DNA of 64,000 nucleotides from Oscillibacter sp. (lineage in GTDB: Bacteria > Bacillota > Clostridia > Oscillospirales > Oscillospiraceae): NCBI GenBank assembly GCA_014799925.1, contig JAAVHC010000009.1, positions 1 through 64,000 on the forward strand, in the 5' to 3' direction. The notes under the pieces were generated by a model that saw only the letters and a list, made by a program, of their open reading frames with translations, did not search any database and was not told where the DNA came from. The translations under genes were made by a program, and so were the position numbers. Below, in pieces: positions 34,426-42,881 of this stretch; position 1 is the first letter of the stretch; each line of letters begins with the position of its first letter.

Positions 34426-36573
34426 TTACGCGGCAAGAACCTCGGCGGGAATGGTGTTGAGCATCTTGCACACCGCGGCGCGGGTCAGATCCTGGTCGGG
34501 AGCGAAGGTGCCGTCGGGGTTGCCGTTGATGACGCCCAGCTCAACCAGAGCCATGACGTAACCGTCGTCTGTGTCGGGGAAGTTAGACTCCTCCTCGGAA
34601 GCGCCCAGCTCCAGAGCCTTGGCCAGGACCTGGCAGATCTCGACGCGGGTGATGTTGGCATTGATGTCCACATCGCCGTCAATGAGGCCGTTCTCCTTGG
34701 CGTAGGCAACATAACCGCTGGCCCAGCCGCCGCCCTCAACGGGAGCCTGCCCCTCACCGGTGACATAAGTGATGACCATCTTCAAAGCCTGGCCCCAGGT
34801 TACGGAGTCGTCGGGCAGGAAGGTATGATCACCATAGCCGTTGACAACCGCCTCCTCGTACATGGCCATGACATGCTCATAGTACCAGCTGCCGGCCTGA
34901 ACGTCGGTGAAGCCAGCGATGTTGATGCGGCCGGCGGGCTCGGCGTACTTGTCGGAAACGGTGCCCTCCAGAACCTCGGTGATATACTGCATCAGGGCCT
35001 CGTCCAGAGGCAGGCCGGTGTCAACGATATTCTCGGACTCGCTCAGCGCGTAGTAGGTATCGCCGCCGGCGGCGGTGAAGTCGTTGGTGATAACCACGTA
35101 ATCAGCCTCAGGATCAAACTCCTTCCCGTTCACGCTGTTGACGGTCACGCGGCTGATGCTGGCGGGAGCGTTGTAGGTGGTATCGGGGTAGAGCTCGCCC
35201 TCATCGTAGGGCTGGCCGATGTTGATGGTGAAGTCAATGCCGGAAACCTGGGGGAAGCCGCCCACGGCGGTGGGGGTGCAGAAGGTGGAGGCTTCCAGCA
35301 TTTCCAGCAGGGCCTCGCCGGTAACGGTAACATAAGCTACGCTGTTGCCGAAGGGCAGAACGGTGTTGACGTCCTTCTTGGAGATGTCGCCGGCCTCAAT
35401 GGAGGCGCGGATGCCGCCGCCGTTGGTGATGGCGATGACGTTCTCGGTGGGAACGCCCAGATCATCGCCGTCCTTGGTGACGTACCAGACCATGGCGTCG
35501 GTGATCAGATCGCCCAGGTTGGTCTCCTCGGTACGGTTGCCGGGGTCACGGTCGCCATTGAGCTTGACAGTGCTGGTGGCGAAAGTAGCGCCGTACTCGG
35601 CCTCGATCTCAGCGACGATCTCAGCGGCGCGGGCAGCGATGGCGTCGCCCTCAGCCACGGTGATGGCCTCGGCGTTCACGTTCTCGGTGGTGATCTCATC
35701 GCCCTTGATGGTGACAACGCCCACGTTGGCGATCTTGGTGCCGGTGGAGGTCACGTAGGTGTCGCCCACCTTGCCGGCGCCGTTGGTAGCGGCCTTGACC
35801 TGCTCCAGAGTGGAGTGGGAGTGGCCGTCGATGAGCACGTCGATGCCGGTGACCTCGGCCAGCATGTCGATGGAGCGGTTGCCGTTGGCGGCGGACTCAT
35901 CGTCGATGCCCAGATGGCCCAGGCAGATGACGAGGTCACAGCCGGCGGCTTTCAGCTCGTCCACCTGCGCCTGAGCAACGGCGTACAGGTCCTCGCTGCC
36001 GGCGAAGGAAACGCCCTTGATCTTGCCGGGGTGAGCCTTGGTAGCGGTCTCGGGGGTATCCAGACCGAAGATGCCGACCTTGGCGCCGTCCAGCTCAAAA
36101 ATCTTGTTGGTGCCCAGAGCGGCCTCGCCCTCATAGGTGATGTTGGCGGCCAGGATGGGGAAGTTGGCCTTTTCCTCCAGGGTCTTCAGGTTGGCATAGC
36201 CGTAGTCAAACTCGTGGTTGCCGGGAGCGGCGACGTCATAGCCCGCCAGGTTCATCAGCTCGATGGCGGTAGCGCCTTCGGAGACGCTGACATAAGTCGT
36301 GCCCTGGCTGAAGTCACCGGCGTCCACCAGCAGGACCTGCGCGCCGGCGGCCTCATACATGGCCTTCAGCGCGGCGACCTTGGCGTAGCCCTCCACAGCG
36401 CCATGAACGTCGTTGGTGTGGATGATGACGATCGCGCCCTCCACGCCTTCAGGGACCTCAAACGCGGGGACAACCTCCTCCGCGGCGCCTTCCTCCGCCA
36501 GGCCGGTCGCGGCCAGACTGAAGGCCATGACCATTGCCAGCAGTAAGGCCAGCAGCTTGTTCCACTTTCTCAT
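34426..36573 (-). CDS. Secreted 5'-nucleotidase/cyclic phosphodiesterase with SLH anchor
   Basis: The 715-residue protein has a signal peptide (MRKWNKLLALLLAMVMAFS). A calcineurin-like metallophosphatase domain carries metal ligands in IIHTNDVHG, VDAGDFSQG, APGNHEFDYG and LIDGHSHS (about 48-280). A 5'-nucleotidase C-terminal domain (about 320-520, with AITNGGGIRASI and the FTAAGGDTYYAL substrate loop) and three SLH domains (about 545-715) follow. It likely dephosphorylates extracellular nucleotides at the cell surface. A weak TATAAT lies about 100 bp upstream. Confidence 0.93.
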   Translation of the reverse strand: MRKWNKLLALLLAMVMAFSLAATGLAEEGAAEEVVPAFEVPEGVEGAIVIIHTNDVHGAVEGYAKVAALKAMYEAAGAQVLLVDAGDFSQGTTYVSVSEGATAIELMNLAGYDVAAPGNHEFDYGYANLKTLEEKANFPILAANITYEGEAALGTNKIFELDGAKVGIFGLDTPETATKAHPGKIKGVSFAGSEDLYAVAQAQVDELKAAGCDLVICLGHLGIDDESAANGNRSIDMLAEVTGIDVLIDGHSHSTLEQVKAATNGAGKVGDTYVTSTGTKIANVGVVTIKGDEITTENVNAEAITVAEGDAIAARAAEIVAEIEAEYGATFATSTVKLNGDRDPGNRTEETNLGDLITDAMVWYVTKDGDDLGVPTENVIAITNGGGIRASIEAGDISKKDVNTVLPFGNSVAYVTVTGEALLEMLEASTFCTPTAVGGFPQVSGIDFTINIGQPYDEGELYPDTTYNAPASISRVTVNSVNGKEFDPEADYVVITNDFTAAGGDTYYALSESENIVDTGLPLDEALMQYITEVLEGTVSDKYAEPAGRINIAGFTDVQAGSWYYEHVMAMYEEAVVNGYGDHTFLPDDSVTWGQALKMVITYVTGEGQAPVEGGGWASGYVAYAKENGLIDGDVDINANITRVEICQVLAKALELGASEEESNFPDTDDGYVMALVELGVINGNPDGTFAPDQDLTRAAVCKMLNTIPAEVLAA

Positions 36574-36789
36574 GTTAGGGGTTCCTCCTAATTCAATTTC
36601 AGACGGTTTCCTCCAGTTGCGGCCTGCCGGATGGACAGACCCGCCCCCTGCCGCCTGTATACGACATCAATTATACTCCAAGTTTTTCTGTTTGGCTATA
36701 CCCCGACTCACAAATTTTGAGAAAATTTTGAAAAATTTTGGCAGAGAGGCGCTTCTCTCTGGATATGCATGGATAAATGTGCTATACTT

Positions 36790-36879
36790 TTCTGCACGGC
36801 CACTCCGTGAAGCGCCGCATGCGGCGCTTTTAGCGCTAAGGCCGCCGTAGGCGGCCCCACGGATATGGCCGTTGCAGAA
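36790..36879. repeat. TGCA palindrome with cloverleaf insert, copy 1
   Basis: The outer stem is TTCTGCACGGCCA with TGGCCGTTGCAGAA, with one extra A bulged on the right arm. Inside, TCCGTG/CACGGA closes a junction with two hairpins, AAGCGCCGC/GCGGCGCTT (36810-36829) and GGCCGCC/GGCGGCC (36840-36856), joined by TTAGCGCTAA. It folds like a four-way junction but has no tRNA anticodon or T-loop sequence. Confidence 0.75.
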
Positions 36880-36928
36880 TCGCGGTTGCCGCTGTGAACG
36901 GCGGCGAGCAAAACGGCTCAAATCAAAT

Positions 36929-36963
36929 ATATTATTTCCGGGCTTTAGGCTCGGAAATAATAT
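36929..36963. repeat. TATnATTTCC hairpin, copy 2
   Basis: ATATTATTTCCG pairs perfectly with CGGAAATAATAT around GGCTTTAGGCT. It ends just before the AGGAGG of the hydantoinase gene, so it may affect its translation. Confidence 0.65.
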
Positions 36964-36979
36964 GCCAGGAGGTTCGGTT

Positions 36980-38350
36980 ATGAAAACGTTATTGCAGGGC
37001 GGAACCGTGATTTCCGCCCGGGGGGAGAAAAAAGCGGACGTTCTGATGGAGGACGGGCGGATCGCCGCCGTGGGAGAACGCCTGCCCGCCGGGGACGCGC
37101 AGGTGGCGGACTGCGCAGGGAAGCTGCTGTTTCCCGGCTTCATCGACGGGCACACCCACTTCGATCTGGAGGTGTGCGGCACCATCACCGCCGACGACTT
37201 CGCCACCGGCGGCCGGGCGGCCCTCCGGGGCGGCACGACCATGGTGGTGGACTTCGCCGCGCCGGACAAAGGGGAGACTCTGGCCGCGGGGCTGGCGCGC
37301 TGGCGGGAAAAGGCGGCGGGGAAATCCGCCTGCGACTACGGCTTCCATATGACCATCGACGACTGGAACGAGGGCATTTCGCGGGAAATCGGGGAGATGC
37401 TGGACCAGGGGATCTCCTCCTTTAAAATGTACATGACCTACCCCGCCATGATGATCCCGGAGGGGGACATGTACCGCGCCCTGCTGCGGCTGAAGGAGGT
37501 TGGCGGCATCGCCGGGGTCCACTGCGAGAACGACGGCGTCATCCGCGAGCTGGCCGCGGAGGCCAGGGCGGCGGGGCGCATGGCCCCCGCGTCCCATCCC
37601 CGCACCCGGCCCGCCCCCCTGGAGGCGGAGGCGGTGGGCCATCTGCTGCGGCTGGCCCAGCTGGCGGACGTGCCGGTCATCATCGTCCACCTGTCCGCCA
37701 GGGAGTCCCTGGAGGAGGTCCGCGCCGCCCGGCGGCGGGGCCAGACGGTGTACGTGGAGACCTGTCCCCACTATCTGCTGCTGGAGGACGGAGTCTACGA
37801 CAGCCCGGATTACATGGAAGCGGCAAAATTCGTCTGCGCGCCGCCCATCCGGAAAAAGGCGGACCAGGAGGAGCTGTGGGAGGCCCTGAAAAACGGGGAG
37901 ATCGACACCGTGGCCACGGACCACTGCTCCTTCACCACCGCCCAGAAGCGGGCTGGACGCTACGACTTCACCAGGATCCCCGGCGGCCTGCCCGGCGTGG
38001 AGCACCGGGGCGTGCTGCTCTACACTTACGGCGTGGCGGCGGGGAAAATCAGCGCTTCGGACATGTGCCGGGTCCTGTGCGAGAACCCGGCGAAGCTGTA
38101 TGGCTGCTGGCCCCGGAAGGGCGTCATCGCCCCCGGCTCCGACGCGGACGTGGTGGTCTACGACCCAGCGGCGGATTCAGTCATTACCGCGGCGGACCAG
38201 GCCCAGAACGTGGACTACACCCCCTACGAGGGCCGGAGGACCGCCGGGTCCATCGCCCGGGTGTACCTCCGGGGCCGGCTGGCCGTGGACCACGGAGAGG
38301 TTCAGGACGTCTCCGGGCAGTTTGTTTTCAGAGGAAAGAACCAGCTTTGA
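36980..38350 (+). CDS. hydA: D-hydantoinase/dihydropyrimidinase
   Basis: The 456-residue amidohydrolase has the metal-binding GFIDGHTHFDL, the carbamylated-lysine stretch ISSFKMYMTYP, GVHCENDGVI, VIIVHLSARESLEE, YVETCPHYLLL and the ATDHCSFTTAQK aspartate motif. It hydrolyses cyclic ureides such as dihydropyrimidines or 5-substituted hydantoins. The FKMYMTYP sequence and the length fit the hydantoinase branch rather than dihydroorotase. AGGAGG lies 7 bases before ATG 36980. No carbamoylase neighbour was seen. Confidence 0.9.
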   Translation: MKTLLQGGTVISARGEKKADVLMEDGRIAAVGERLPAGDAQVADCAGKLLFPGFIDGHTHFDLEVCGTITADDFATGGRAALRGGTTMVVDFAAPDKGETLAAGLARWREKAAGKSACDYGFHMTIDDWNEGISREIGEMLDQGISSFKMYMTYPAMMIPEGDMYRALLRLKEVGGIAGVHCENDGVIRELAAEARAAGRMAPASHPRTRPAPLEAEAVGHLLRLAQLADVPVIIVHLSARESLEEVRAARRRGQTVYVETCPHYLLLEDGVYDSPDYMEAAKFVCAPPIRKKADQEELWEALKNGEIDTVATDHCSFTTAQKRAGRYDFTRIPGGLPGVEHRGVLLYTYGVAAGKISASDMCRVLCENPAKLYGCWPRKGVIAPGSDADVVVYDPAADSVITAADQAQNVDYTPYEGRRTAGSIARVYLRGRLAVDHGEVQDVSGQFVFRGKNQL

Positions 38351-38365
38351 TGCAAGCCCTTTGCC

Positions 38366-38415
38366 CGAAGGCCCTCCTGACGGCTTTGCCGTCAGGAGGG
38401 CCTTCGATTCTTTTC
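38366..38415. terminator. Strong bidirectional terminator
   Basis: CGAAGGCCCTCCTGACGG pairs over 18 bp with CCGTCAGGAGGGCCTTCG and is followed by ATTCTTTT. It separates the convergent hydantoinase and rsmA genes. Confidence 0.8.
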
Positions 38416-39280
38416 AATTGCATTGGCTGTAGAGGCTGTCCGCCAGGGCGGCAAACTCCTCCATCCCCAGCGCCTCTCCCCGGACGGCGGGCGCAAGAGC
38501 GCACCGGGCGACAGCCTCCGCCACCCCGTCCTTCCCCAGCCGGGAACCGAAAACGGTACACAGCGAGTTGCACAGCGTCTTCCGCCGCAGGGCAAAGGCC
38601 GCCTTCACCGTCCGGAAGAAGAATTCCTCCCCGCAGGCGGGCGACACCGCCGGGGTTTCCCGGACCCGGCAGCGGATGACGGAGGAGGTGACCCTGGGCG
38701 CGGGCAGGAAGCAGTCCGGCGGCACGTCGAACAGGATCTCCGGCCGGGTATGATACTGCGCATAGACCGACAGCGCCCCGTAGTCCCCCGTGCCCGGCTT
38801 CGCCGTCAGACGCAGGGCCGCCTCCCGCTGGACCATGACGGTAATGGTCCGGAACCGCTTCGCCTCGATGAGGGCTTTCAGAATGGGCGTGGCCACGTTA
38901 TAGGGCAGGTTGGCGCACACCAGGGGCGTCAGCCCCCGGAAACGCTCATCCACCAGGGCGGGCACGTCCAGCTTGAGCACATCGCCGGAAATCAGGGTGA
39001 AATTCTCCGCTCCGGCCATGGTCTCCGCCAGCACCGGCGGCAGCGCCGGGTCCAGCTCCACGGACACCACCTTCGCGGCCCGCCGGCAGAGCTCCCTCGT
39101 CAGGCACCCGATGCCGGGGCCGATTTCCAGCACGCCGCAGGTCCCGTCGCCGCCGCCGGCGGCGGCGATCTCACGGGGCACCCAGTCCGCGATCAGGAAA
39201 TTCTGCCCCATGGATTTGGAAAAGCGGAAGCCGTGGCGGCCCAGCAGGGCCCGTACCTCCCGGATATCACAGAGATTCAT
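38414..39280 (-). CDS. rsmA: 16S rRNA dimethyladenosine transferase
   Basis: The 288-residue KsgA/RsmA has SKSMGQNFLIADW, the SAM-binding VLEIGPGIGCLTREL, the catalytic ANLPYNVATPIL and FLPAPRVTSSVI motifs. It dimethylates two adjacent adenosines in helix 45 of 16S rRNA. GAGGGGG precedes ATG 39280. It is divergent from the TauE/SafE gene. Confidence 0.94.
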   Translation of the reverse strand: MNLCDIREVRALLGRHGFRFSKSMGQNFLIADWVPREIAAAGGGDGTCGVLEIGPGIGCLTRELCRRAAKVVSVELDPALPPVLAETMAGAENFTLISGDVLKLDVPALVDERFRGLTPLVCANLPYNVATPILKALIEAKRFRTITVMVQREAALRLTAKPGTGDYGALSVYAQYHTRPEILFDVPPDCFLPAPRVTSSVIRCRVRETPAVSPACGEEFFFRTVKAAFALRRKTLCNSLCTVFGSRLGKDGVAEAVARCALAPAVRGEALGMEEFAALADSLYSQCN

Positions 39281-39400
39281 CGTTTGTCCCCCTCGCAGCG
39301 TGTTTTTCTCAGTATAGCACATTTTGTAAAAAAGAGTAGCACAAATTTTGCCCGTGTGTTATAATCAAAAAACCTGACTATTGCAAGGAGGGATCCTGTC

Positions 39401-40165
39401 ATGCCGGAACTGGCAAACACGCTTCTGATCGTCTGCCCGCTGGTATTCCTGGGAGGCTTCGTGGACAGCGTGGCGGGAGGCGGGGGACTGATCACGCTGC
39501 CGGCCTACATGATGGCGGGCGTGCCGGTCCACTTCGCGGCGGGAACCAACAAGGTGGTCAACGCCTGCGGCTCCGCCACGGCGTCGGTGAAATTCTTCCG
39601 CAGCGGAAAAATCCGCCTCCACGCCGCCCTGTGCGCCGCCCTGGGGGCTCTGGCGGGAGGCTACATCGGCGCGGAGATCGCCAAGATGCTCAGCGAGGGC
39701 TTATTGAAGAGCCTGATGCTGATCGCCCTGCCGCTGGTGGCGGTGTTCCTGGTGGTCAAAAAGGACTTCGGTCAGGAGACCGGCGAAAAGCGGTATCCCA
39801 GGCCCTATGAAATGGGCGTCAGCCTGGGGATCGGACTGGTGATCGGATGCTATGACGGCATGGTGGGCCCGGGCACCGGGACGTTTATGATCATGGCCTT
39901 CACCGCGCTGCTGCAAATGGATATGGTGACGGCCTCCGGCTGCTCCAAGGTGGGCAACCTGGCCTCCAACATCGCGGCGGCGGTCTCCTTCATCATCGGC
40001 GGGAAGGTCATGTGGGTGCTGGTGGTCCCCGCGGCGGCGTGCAGCATGCTGGGGAATTACTGCGGGGCGCGGTACGCCATCCGGGGCGGCGGGAAAAAGA
40101 TCCGTGGAATGATTTTCGTCGTGCTGGGAATGCTGTTTGTAAAAATGCTGATCGATTTGCTGTGA
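39401..40165 (+). CDS. TauE/SafE-family membrane permease
   Basis: The 254-residue protein has about eight membrane segments. The family repeats are GGFVDSVAGGGGLITLPA and, later, CYDGMVGPGTGTFMIMAF. It is closer to the common YfcA-like branch than the copy at 544-1311. The anion transported is unknown. AAGGAGGG precedes the ATG, and TATAAT (39360-39365) with a poor -35 lies upstream. Confidence 0.88.
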   Translation: MPELANTLLIVCPLVFLGGFVDSVAGGGGLITLPAYMMAGVPVHFAAGTNKVVNACGSATASVKFFRSGKIRLHAALCAALGALAGGYIGAEIAKMLSEGLLKSLMLIALPLVAVFLVVKKDFGQETGEKRYPRPYEMGVSLGIGLVIGCYDGMVGPGTGTFMIMAFTALLQMDMVTASGCSKVGNLASNIAAAVSFIIGGKVMWVLVVPAAACSMLGNYCGARYAIRGGGKKIRGMIFVVLGMLFVKMLIDLL

Positions 40166-40209
40166 AAGCAGCCGCGGCGGCATGCGCCGCGGAATCAGAA
40201 AAATCCCCC

Positions 40210-40237
40210 TTGACAGAACGCAAAAACATGGTACAAT
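40210..40237 (+). promoter_or_regulatory. Promoter of the glycine T-box/glyS unit
   Basis: TTGACA and TACAAT are separated by 16 bases, just before the T-box stem I. Confidence 0.75.
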
Positions 40238-40470
40238 ACCAATCAACAGGCTGCGAAGGGAAAAAATACGTCCGCGCGGGCGGCAGAGAGGGGACGGTTG
40301 GTGCAAGTCCCCGGAACGCGCGGGGGGAAGGCGTCCCGGAGCCGCGGGGAAGAAATGCCCCGCCGGTTGTCCCCGTTACGGACGAAGAGTGCGGGAGCGG
40401 TCCCGAATTCAGGTGGAACCACGGACAAGATTTTGTTCGCCCTGAGCCGAAAGGCCCAGGGCGTTTTTGC
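40238..40470 (+). ncRNA. T-box riboswitch, probably glycine-specific
   Basis: The leader has the stem I distal-loop signature (AGAGAGGGGACGGTTGGTGCAA), a GGAAGGC segment whose GGC (40330-40332) could be the glycine specifier, GAAGAGTGCG, and the conserved T-box AGGTGGAACCACGG (40411-40424). An intrinsic terminator, CGCCCT/AGGGCG plus TTTTT (40438-40468), closes it. Uncharged tRNA-Gly would favour antitermination. The next gene on the strand is glyS, but 720 bp of repeats lie between. Confidence 0.88.
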
Positions 40471-40522
40471 TGCGGTCTCGATTCTTGAATCGGCTTTTGC
40501 GGCCGCCGCCGGGGGCGGGGGC

Positions 40523-40937
40523 GTACTTTTCTTGTTTCGCCAAGAAAAGTACCAAAAGAAGGCGACTTAAGAGACTCCGTCTCTTAAGAATCTCTAATTT
40601 TTTGTTTAGTTGCGCTACGACGTACCGGGCTTGATTCTACCGACAGCACCAATCAGAACGCGCCAGATTGTTCGTCTACCCACGGGTCCTAACGTACCCA
40701 GGGAGGCTGAGCCGCTTCTGGTCAGACTGCTCACCATCGCCGGGAGGACCCAAAGCAATGCGGTAGGGGCTGCCGATGACCTCACTGAAACAGGCGCAGA
40801 AGAGGAGCGAAGCGGACGGCAGTACGGTAGATAAAACCAGACTGTGCCACGGGCGTAAACAAAATAAGAAATAAGGGATTCTCAAACCGTAGGTTTGAGT
40901 GGCTTTTTGCCTACTTTTTGTCCACACAAAAAGTAGG
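40523..40937 (-). repeat. Composite hairpin-bounded element, copy 4 (inverted)
   Basis: Read on the minus strand the order matches the other copies: CCTACTTTTTGT/ACAAAAAGTAGG hairpin, CAAAAAGCC, a CTCAAACC/GGTTTGAG hairpin, CCCCTACCGCATTGCTTTGGG, then GTTAGGACCCGTGGGTAGACG. CTTAAGAGAC/GTCTCTTAAG and a final GTACTTTTCTTG hairpin follow. It sits between the T-box terminator and glyS. Confidence 0.75.
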
Positions 40938-40950
40938 CGCGGGGTCCGCG

Positions 40951-41043
40951 ATTGTGCAATGACCCCATCCGTGGGCCGGCCTGCGGCCGGCTTAACGCTA
41001 TAAGCGCCGCCTTGCGGCGCTTCACGGAGGGGTCATGCACAAT
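40951..41043. repeat. TGCA palindrome with cloverleaf insert, copy 2
   Basis: The outer stem is ATTGTGCAATGACCCC with GGGGTCATGCACAAT, again with one bulged A. TCCGTG (40968-40973) and CACGGA (41023-41028) close a junction with hairpins GCCGGC/GCCGGC and AAGCGCCGC/GCGGCGCTT joined by TTAACGCTATAA. The two inner hairpins are in the reverse order to 36790-36879, as expected for an inverted insert. Confidence 0.75.
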
Positions 41044-41046
41044 TCA

Positions 41047-41082
41047 ATTCTGCACGGCCACTCGATGTGGCCGTTGCAGAAT
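41047..41082. repeat. Simple TGCA palindrome
   Basis: ATTCTGCACGGCCAC, TCGAT, then GTGGCCGTTGCAGAAT. One extra A is bulged in the right arm. With 40951-41043 it forms a tandem pair that recurs, inverted, at 57497-57572. Confidence 0.75.
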
Positions 41083-41188
41083 CTTGGGCGCGCAGCCCCT
41101 GGAGTGTCGCATAGAAACAATTCCCATTTGCTGCGCAAAGCGCAGCAAAGATCAATCTGCCAATTAACCACAAAAAGGAGTATCTATC

Positions 41189-42613
41189 ATGAAAAACGCC
41201 GAAAAGACCATGGAAAAAATCGTGGCCCTCTGCAAGGGCCGGGGCTTCATCTTCGCCGGCAGCGAGATTTACGGCGGCCTGGCCAACACCTGGGACTACG
41301 GCCCCCTGGGCGTGGAGCTGAAGAACAACGTGAAGAAGGCCTGGTGGAAGAAGTTCGTCCAGGAGAACCCCTACAACGTGGGTCTGGACGCCGCCATCCT
41401 CATGAATCCCCAGGTCTGGGTGGCCTCCGGCCACGTGGGCGGGTTCTCCGACCCCCTCATGGACTGCAGGGAGTGCAAGGAGCGCTTCCGGGCCGACAAG
41501 ATCATTGAGGACTGGGCGGAGGAAAACGGCTTCCAGCTGCCCAAGCCCGTGGACGCTTTCTCCCAGGACGAGATGAAGGACTTCATCGAGGAGCACAACA
41601 TCCCCTGCCCCTCCTGCGGCAGACACAACTTCACCGACATCCGCAAGTTCAACCTGATGTTCAAGACCTTCCAGGGCGTCACCGAGGACGCCAAAAACAC
41701 CGTTTACCTCCGTCCGGAGACCGCCCAGGGCATCTTCACCAACTTCCTAAACGTCCAGCGGTCCACCCGGCGGAAGCTGCCCTTCGGCGTGTGCCAGATC
41801 GGCAAGAGCTTCCGCAACGAGATCACGCCGGGCAACTTCATCTTCCGCACCCGCGAGTTCGAGCAGATGGAGCTGGAATTCTTCTGCCAGCCCGGCACGG
41901 AGCTGGAGTGGTTCGCCTACTGGAAGAACTTCTGCCACCAGTGGCTGCTGGACCTGGGCATCAGGGAGGAGAACCTGCGCCTGCGGGACCACGACCCCGA
42001 GGAGCTGAGCCACTACTCCAACGCCACCACGGACTTCGAGTTTGCTTTCCCCTTCACCGAGTGGGGCGAGCTGTGGGGCGTAGCCAGCCGCACAAATTTT
42101 GACCTGAACGCCCACCAGACCACCTCCGGCAAGGATCTGACCTATTACGACCAGGAGAAAAACGAGCACTATATTCCCTTTGTCATCGAGCCCTCCCTGG
42201 GCGTGGAGCGGATGCTGCTGGCTTTCCTGTGCAACGCCTACGACGAGGAGGTAGTGGACGCGGAGAAGAACGACGTCCGTACCGTTCTGCGCCTCCACCC
42301 GGCCCTGGCCCCCTTCAAGGCCGCCGTCCTGCCCCTGAGCAAGAAGCTGGGCGGCAAGGCCCGCGAAATCCACGCGGAGCTTTCCAGGGATTGGATGATC
42401 GACTTCGACGACACCGGCTCCATCGGCAAGCGTTACCGCCGCCAGGACGAGGTGGGCACGCCGTTCTGCATCACTGTGGACTTTGAGACCGTGGGCGACG
42501 ACAAGACCCCCGCCGACAACTGCGTCACCGTCCGGGAGCGGGACAGCATGAAGCAGGTCCGCATCCCCATCAGCGAGCTGAAGGGCTGGCTGGCGGAGCG
42601 GCTGGCGTACTGA
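41189..42613 (+). CDS. glyS: Glycyl-tRNA synthetase, single-chain form
   Basis: The 474-residue class II synthetase is the homodimeric (alpha-2) type. It has [20 protein letters not shown] (motif 1 region), the zinc-site cysteines in DCRECKE and [16 protein letters not shown], motif 2 [10 protein letters not shown] and motif 3 [13 protein letters not shown], then an anticodon-binding C-terminus. It charges tRNA-Gly. GGAG precedes the ATG. The T-box lies 720 bp upstream. I see no convincing second promoter, so transcription probably passes through the repeats. Confidence 0.96.
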   Translation: MKNAEKTMEKIVALCKGRGFIFAGSEIYGGLANTWDYGPLGVELKNNVKKAWWKKFVQENPYNVGLDAAILMNPQVWVASGHVGGFSDPLMDCRECKERFRADKIIEDWAEENGFQLPKPVDAFSQDEMKDFIEEHNIPCPSCGRHNFTDIRKFNLMFKTFQGVTEDAKNTVYLRPETAQGIFTNFLNVQRSTRRKLPFGVCQIGKSFRNEITPGNFIFRTREFEQMELEFFCQPGTELEWFAYWKNFCHQWLLDLGIREENLRLRDHDPEELSHYSNATTDFEFAFPFTEWGELWGVASRTNFDLNAHQTTSGKDLTYYDQEKNEHYIPFVIEPSLGVERMLLAFLCNAYDEEVVDAEKNDVRTVLRLHPALAPFKAAVLPLSKKLGGKAREIHAELSRDWMIDFDDTGSIGKRYRRQDEVGTPFCITVDFETVGDDKTPADNCVTVRERDSMKQVRIPISELKGWLAERLAY

Positions 42614-42743
42614 TTTCTTCCTTCCAAATGTCCGGAGGCCGCCCTCCGGGCCGTCGCTGCGGCCGCCGCCGCCCTGCTGTGCCGTCCGCGCTTCGGGCCT
42701 GGTTCCGGCTGCCGTCCCGTGCCGGAAAAATGGAATTGCGCAA

Positions 42744-42782
42744 AAAACCGGGAGGCAGCCTGTAGGGCCGCCTCCCGGTTTT
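42744..42782. terminator. Bidirectional terminator after glyS
   Basis: AAAACCGGGAGGC pairs with GCCTCCCGGTTTT, with A/T runs on both sides. Confidence 0.8.
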
Positions 42783-42785
42783 GCC

Positions 42786-42881
42786 GTTCCGGAACGAGTC
42801 CCACCGTTCCGGAAATCCGGCCCACAGCGGGCCGATCTGCTTGCCCGCGGCGCCGTGCTCCCGGGCAATGGTGATGATCAC
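42786..42881 (-). pseudogene. Remnant of a cytidylate-kinase-like gene
   Basis: A GTG overlapping the MATE stop (GTGA) opens a frame reading VIITIAREHGAAGKQIGPL. This matches the N-terminal start and P-loop region of cytidylate-kinase-like (AAA_26) proteins, which start with an ITIARE stretch. After about 20 residues the similarity is lost, and the frame runs through the terminator without further kinase motifs. It looks like a truncated relic of a gene once co-transcribed with the exporter. Confidence 0.55.

Noticed and set aside
36790-36879. Cloverleaf fold resembling a tRNA
   Set aside because: There is no T-loop GTTCGANTC, no anticodon arm and no acceptor end; the fold is made of perfect palindromes and recurs as a repeat.
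40012-40488. 158-codon frame overlapping the TauE gene end and the T-box
   Set aside because: It overlaps the T-box RNA and its terminator and gives a low-complexity basic peptide; the T-box explains the conserved sequence.
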